Assembly: GCA_030149625.1 (NCBI GenBank)
Contig: JASLHP010000364.1
Span: 1-6,488 of the forward strand
Length of the DNA: 6,488 nt
Direction: 5' to 3'
Origin: Solirubrobacteraceae bacterium
GTDB taxonomy: Bacteria > Actinomycetota > Thermoleophilia > Solirubrobacterales > Solirubrobacteraceae
The translations under genes were made by a program, and so were the position numbers. Positions 4,810 to 6,488 of this stretch are shown here, in pieces; position 1 is the first letter of the stretch, and each line of letters begins with the position of its first letter. The notes beneath the pieces were generated by a model that searched no databases, had not been told where the DNA came from, and was given only the letters and a program-made list of their open reading frames with translations.

Positions 4810-5478
4810 TCAGCTCGTCGCCGATCGACGGCTTGCGGGAGGATGCCGCGATCTGATCGCGTCCCATTCTCGCTCGATCTGTCGCATCATCGCGGGGTAG
4901 ACGATCAGGTGTCGGAACGGTCTGATCGCGGCCATGTACATGTCCCCGAGTAGGCCGTTTGGCTTGACCAGGACTGCCATCTGGCCGCGGTAACCGCCCG
5001 TCCCGTCAGCTGTCCAGCTGAGGTGCATGACTCCGTGCATGGTGCGGTTGGCGATCTCCGCGGCGAACTCGTCCTCGATCAGGTACAGCGAGGTGAATGG
5101 CAGCGCGTCGAAGGCTGGTCCTGGGGCGTCCCGCAGGTCTGACGGCAGGCGTTCGTGCAGCGTCGAGACCCTCTCGCCGAGACCAGCCTGCTCCTCGTCC
5201 CAACCGAGCAGCTCGCCGATCTTCCAGCGGGCGCTCCACAGCGCGCGGACCAGCCAAGAGCTCTGCGATGGGTCGCCAGCGCAGAGCTCTTGAACCAGCG
5301 AGTGGAAATCGCGCTTCTCGCCATGCACGGGCAGCGCCCATACGTCCTCGAGCCGAAACTCGGGAGCGATCTCGTGGATTCGCCAAGCACGCGAGCTGTG
5401 CGCGCTGTCGGGGAGCCTGCCTCGCGCAGAGAGTCGGTCTAGGTGGCGTGTTGAGGCTGTGGGCATCGGTCTGCTCAT
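4810..5478 (-). CDS. DUF2867 domain protein
   Basis: The 222-aa product belongs to the DUF2867 family, whose biochemical role is not established. Family-like blocks run nearly the whole length: LPDSAHSSRAWRIHEIAPEF and RLEDVWALP near the start, then VRALWSARWKIGELLGWDEE, LPSDLRDAPGPAFDALPFTS, EIANRTMHGVMHLSWTADGT, GGYRGQMAVLVKPNGLLGDM and IRPFRHLIVYPAMMRQIERE at the end. ATG5478 is preferred. The frame is open to 5715, but that extension runs through the operator-like site and into the TetR gene with arginine/serine-rich nonsense. ATG5493 or ATG5466 remain possible. There is no signal peptide or clear membrane helix, so it is probably cytosolic. It diverges from a TetR-family gene 59 bp away and is probably its main target. 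It converges with the permease gene. Confidence 0.9.
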   Translation of the reverse strand: MSRPMPTASTRHLDRLSARGRLPDSAHSSRAWRIHEIAPEFRLEDVWALPVHGEKRDFHSLVQELCAGDPSQSSWLVRALWSARWKIGELLGWDEEQAGLGERVSTLHERLPSDLRDAPGPAFDALPFTSLYLIEDEFAAEIANRTMHGVMHLSWTADGTGGYRGQMAVLVKPNGLLGDMYMAAIRPFRHLIVYPAMMRQIEREWDAIRSRHPPASRRSATS

Positions 5479-5489
5479 GGCCGATGCTA

Positions 5490-5511
5490 ACATACATTCA
5501 TGTACGTATGT
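5490..5511. promoter_or_regulatory. Operator-like near-palindrome between DUF2867 and TetR genes
   Basis: ACATAC at 5490-5495 and GTATGT at 5506-5511 form the outer arms. Over the whole 22 bases 9 of 11 pairs are complementary. The AT-rich island stands out from GC-rich flanks. Minus-strand TATGTT (5494-5489), a -10-like hexamer ten bases before the DUF2867 ATG, overlaps the left arm, and plus-strand TACATT (5493-5498) could serve the TetR gene. The size and form match known TetR-family operators, so repression of both genes by the TetR protein is likely by inference. Confidence 0.65.
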
Positions 5512-5537
5512 GATGCACGCGCCCGCGAATACGCTCC

Positions 5538-6194
5538 GTGAGCGCGACGAGCTACGCGAGAGCGACGACATCGGCAGCGACCGGGCGCTGTACTCAAGCT
5601 GAGCGCCGCGCACGCTCGCGCAGTGCGCTGCTCGAATCCGCCGCGCGCGCTCTCTCGCGCTGCGGATACGGCAACCTGGTGCTCGAGGACGTGGCGCGCG
5701 AGGCCGGCTACACACGCGGTGCCCTGTATCACCAGTTCAAGGACAAGGAGGATCTGGCCCTGGCGGTGATCGAGTGGGTCCACGAGAACTGGATGCGCGA
5801 GGTCGGCGAGCCGGCCGCGCGAGCCGCCGACCCGGTGGCCGAGCTGTTGACGCTCGCGCGCGGCCACGCCGTCTTCTGCCGGCGCGATATCGCTCGCGTC
5901 GTGATGGCGCTACGCCTGGAGTTCGTCGGTCAGGACCATCCTGTCGGGCGCGAGACCGAGAGGATCTGGGGCACCGGCGTCAAACGCTGCGTCAAGCTCA
6001 TCAATGCTGGACGCAGAACCGGCTCGATCCCACCGGGACCGCCAGCGCGCGCGGTGGCATTGGCGCTGCTCGGCGCGCTCGAGGGGGCCGTGATCGCGCT
6101 CGCCGGATATGCACCCGACGACGAGCTCCTGGCCGCACGCGCCGTCGCGGGAGCGCTGGGGATCGATGGTGATCGAGCGGATGCCGGCCGGTAA
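5538..6194 (+). CDS. TetR/AcrR-family transcriptional regulator
   Basis: The 218-aa product has the usual length and layout of TetR repressors. The N-terminal DNA-binding domain (about 17-75) contains GRCTQAERRARSRSALLESA, then VLEDVAREAGYTRGALYHQF and KDKEDLALAVI, with the HTH at about 49-68. The remainder is a helical ligand-binding and dimerisation domain with no recognised ligand signature. GTG5538 is the only usual start in frame, because a TGA at 5511-5513 closes the frame upstream. The first 17 codons have weaker third-position G/C (AGA, ACA, GCA, TGT, ACT) than a neighbouring frame starting at ATG5513. Removing one G from 5583-5585 would join that frame to the DNA-binding domain, so the real N-terminus may differ. 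It diverges from the DUF2867 gene over a palindromic site that it probably binds. It ends with TAA at 6192-6194. Confidence 0.92.
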   Translation: MSATSYARATTSAATGRCTQAERRARSRSALLESAARALSRCGYGNLVLEDVAREAGYTRGALYHQFKDKEDLALAVIEWVHENWMREVGEPAARAADPVAELLTLARGHAVFCRRDIARVVMALRLEFVGQDHPVGRETERIWGTGVKRCVKLINAGRRTGSIPPGPPARAVALALLGALEGAVIALAGYAPDDELLAARAVAGALGIDGDRADAGR

Positions 6195-6295
6195 TCCCGA
6201 CGCGAACGCGAGCGCGTCCAGAGTCCGCCTCGCCGTCGCGACCAACGCCGGCTCACCGCTCGGCTCGACGGCCGAGGCGCGAGCTCTACCTGCGC

Positions 6296-6488
6296 CCACC
6301 CCTTGGCCAGCGCGTGCGCGAACTCGAACCCGTCGACTGCGCCAAGCCCACTGGCTAGATCGTAGCCCGGCTTGGCTTCGTAGCCTGTGATCGTCAACAC
6401 GGGGGGACGCCGGCTTCGTTGAGTCGGTGGCACTGAAGCTCTGGGAGATCACCTGCCCGAGCTTGTGTTCGATGACGTAGTTCTCGGC
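6296..6488 (-). pseudogene. Remnant of an S8/S53-type serine peptidase, deleted and frameshifted
   Basis: Two pieces of a secreted serine peptidase lie on the minus strand in different frames. The first, read from 6488, is AENYVIEHKLGQVISQSFSA followed by TDST. It resembles the segment before the catalytic Ser region in sedolisin/subtilase-like proteins of actinobacteria. The second, from about 6406 to 6296, is PPVLTITGYEAKPGYDL followed by ASGLGAVDGFEFAHALAKGW, the typical C-terminal 'PGYDLASGLG' region. The intervening portion, including the expected Ser catalytic motif (SDGD or GTS type), is absent, and the frames meet near 6405-6411. The coding capacity upstream lies outside the window. 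A working enzyme is very unlikely unless the break is a sequencing or assembly error. S53 versus S8 cannot be settled from these fragments. Confidence 0.6.

Noticed and set aside
4783..4816. Bidirectional terminator between the permease and DUF2867 genes
   Set aside because: Only 5-bp stems (CGCCG/CGGCG with a 3-base loop, and GAGCT/AGCTC with a 10-base loop) and no T-run on either strand; too weak to call in high-GC DNA.
5479..5715. 79-residue N-terminal extension of the DUF2867 protein
   Set aside because: It crosses the operator-like site and overlaps the TetR gene, and its sequence is Arg/Ser-rich with no family similarity.
6199..6276. Terminator after the TetR gene
   Set aside because: Two 6-bp stems (GACGCG/CGCGTC and CTCGGC/GCCGAG) without T-runs, common by chance at this GC content and overlapping peptidase remnant sequence.

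Overview
The window looks like high-GC actinobacterial chromosome, most like a soil Thermoleophilia or Solirubrobacterales lineage. This rests on strong G/C third positions, GTG starts, ribosome-site-poor or leaderless starts, and the gene types present. That placement is inference and no taxonomic marker gene is present. The first ~160 bases differ: about 57% GC by hand count, with a different codon style (many GAA, CAA and AAA codons). They end in an abrupt break.

Left part (1-800): a fragment of an unidentified plus-strand gene abuts the first ~15 codons of a Phd/YefM-type antitoxin on the minus strand. Just upstream of that start is a perfect 28-bp palindrome, which also carries a -10-like hexamer placed for leaderless expression. 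Further right is a minus-strand MazF/PemK-type toxin with no recognisable antitoxin. This is a decayed toxin-antitoxin neighbourhood.

Centre (800-4798): a LiaRS/DesKR-like two-component system (histidine kinase, then NarL/LuxR response regulator, overlapping by GTGA) runs leftward. Diverging from it, a DrrAB-like ABC-2 exporter (ATPase and permease) runs rightward. The 147-bp divergent region has an unusual symmetry. The same 11-bp box occurs in inverted orientation about 30 bp before each start codon. In both directions it supplies ATGACG, then exactly 17 nt, then a TANNNT hexamer. This suggests two matched promoters under shared control, plausibly by the adjacent response regulator. Between ATPase and permease, the start of the permease gene is duplicated. 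A 22-codon ORF with a very good Shine-Dalgarno overlaps the ATPase stop and nearly repeats the permease N-terminus, and the true permease ATG follows its stop by 2 nt. A perfect 16-bp hairpin lies inside the first 22 permease codons.

Right part (4799-6488): a DUF2867 gene (minus) and a TetR-family regulator (plus) diverge around a near-palindromic operator-like site. The 5' end of the TetR gene may carry a one-base frameshift. At the right edge is a deleted, frameshifted remnant of an S8/S53-type serine peptidase gene on the minus strand.

Together the central genes look like a self-contained sense-and-export module for a membrane-active or toxic compound. The TetR/DUF2867 pair is a separate autoregulated unit. 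No RNA genes, CRISPR arrays or complete mobile elements were seen.
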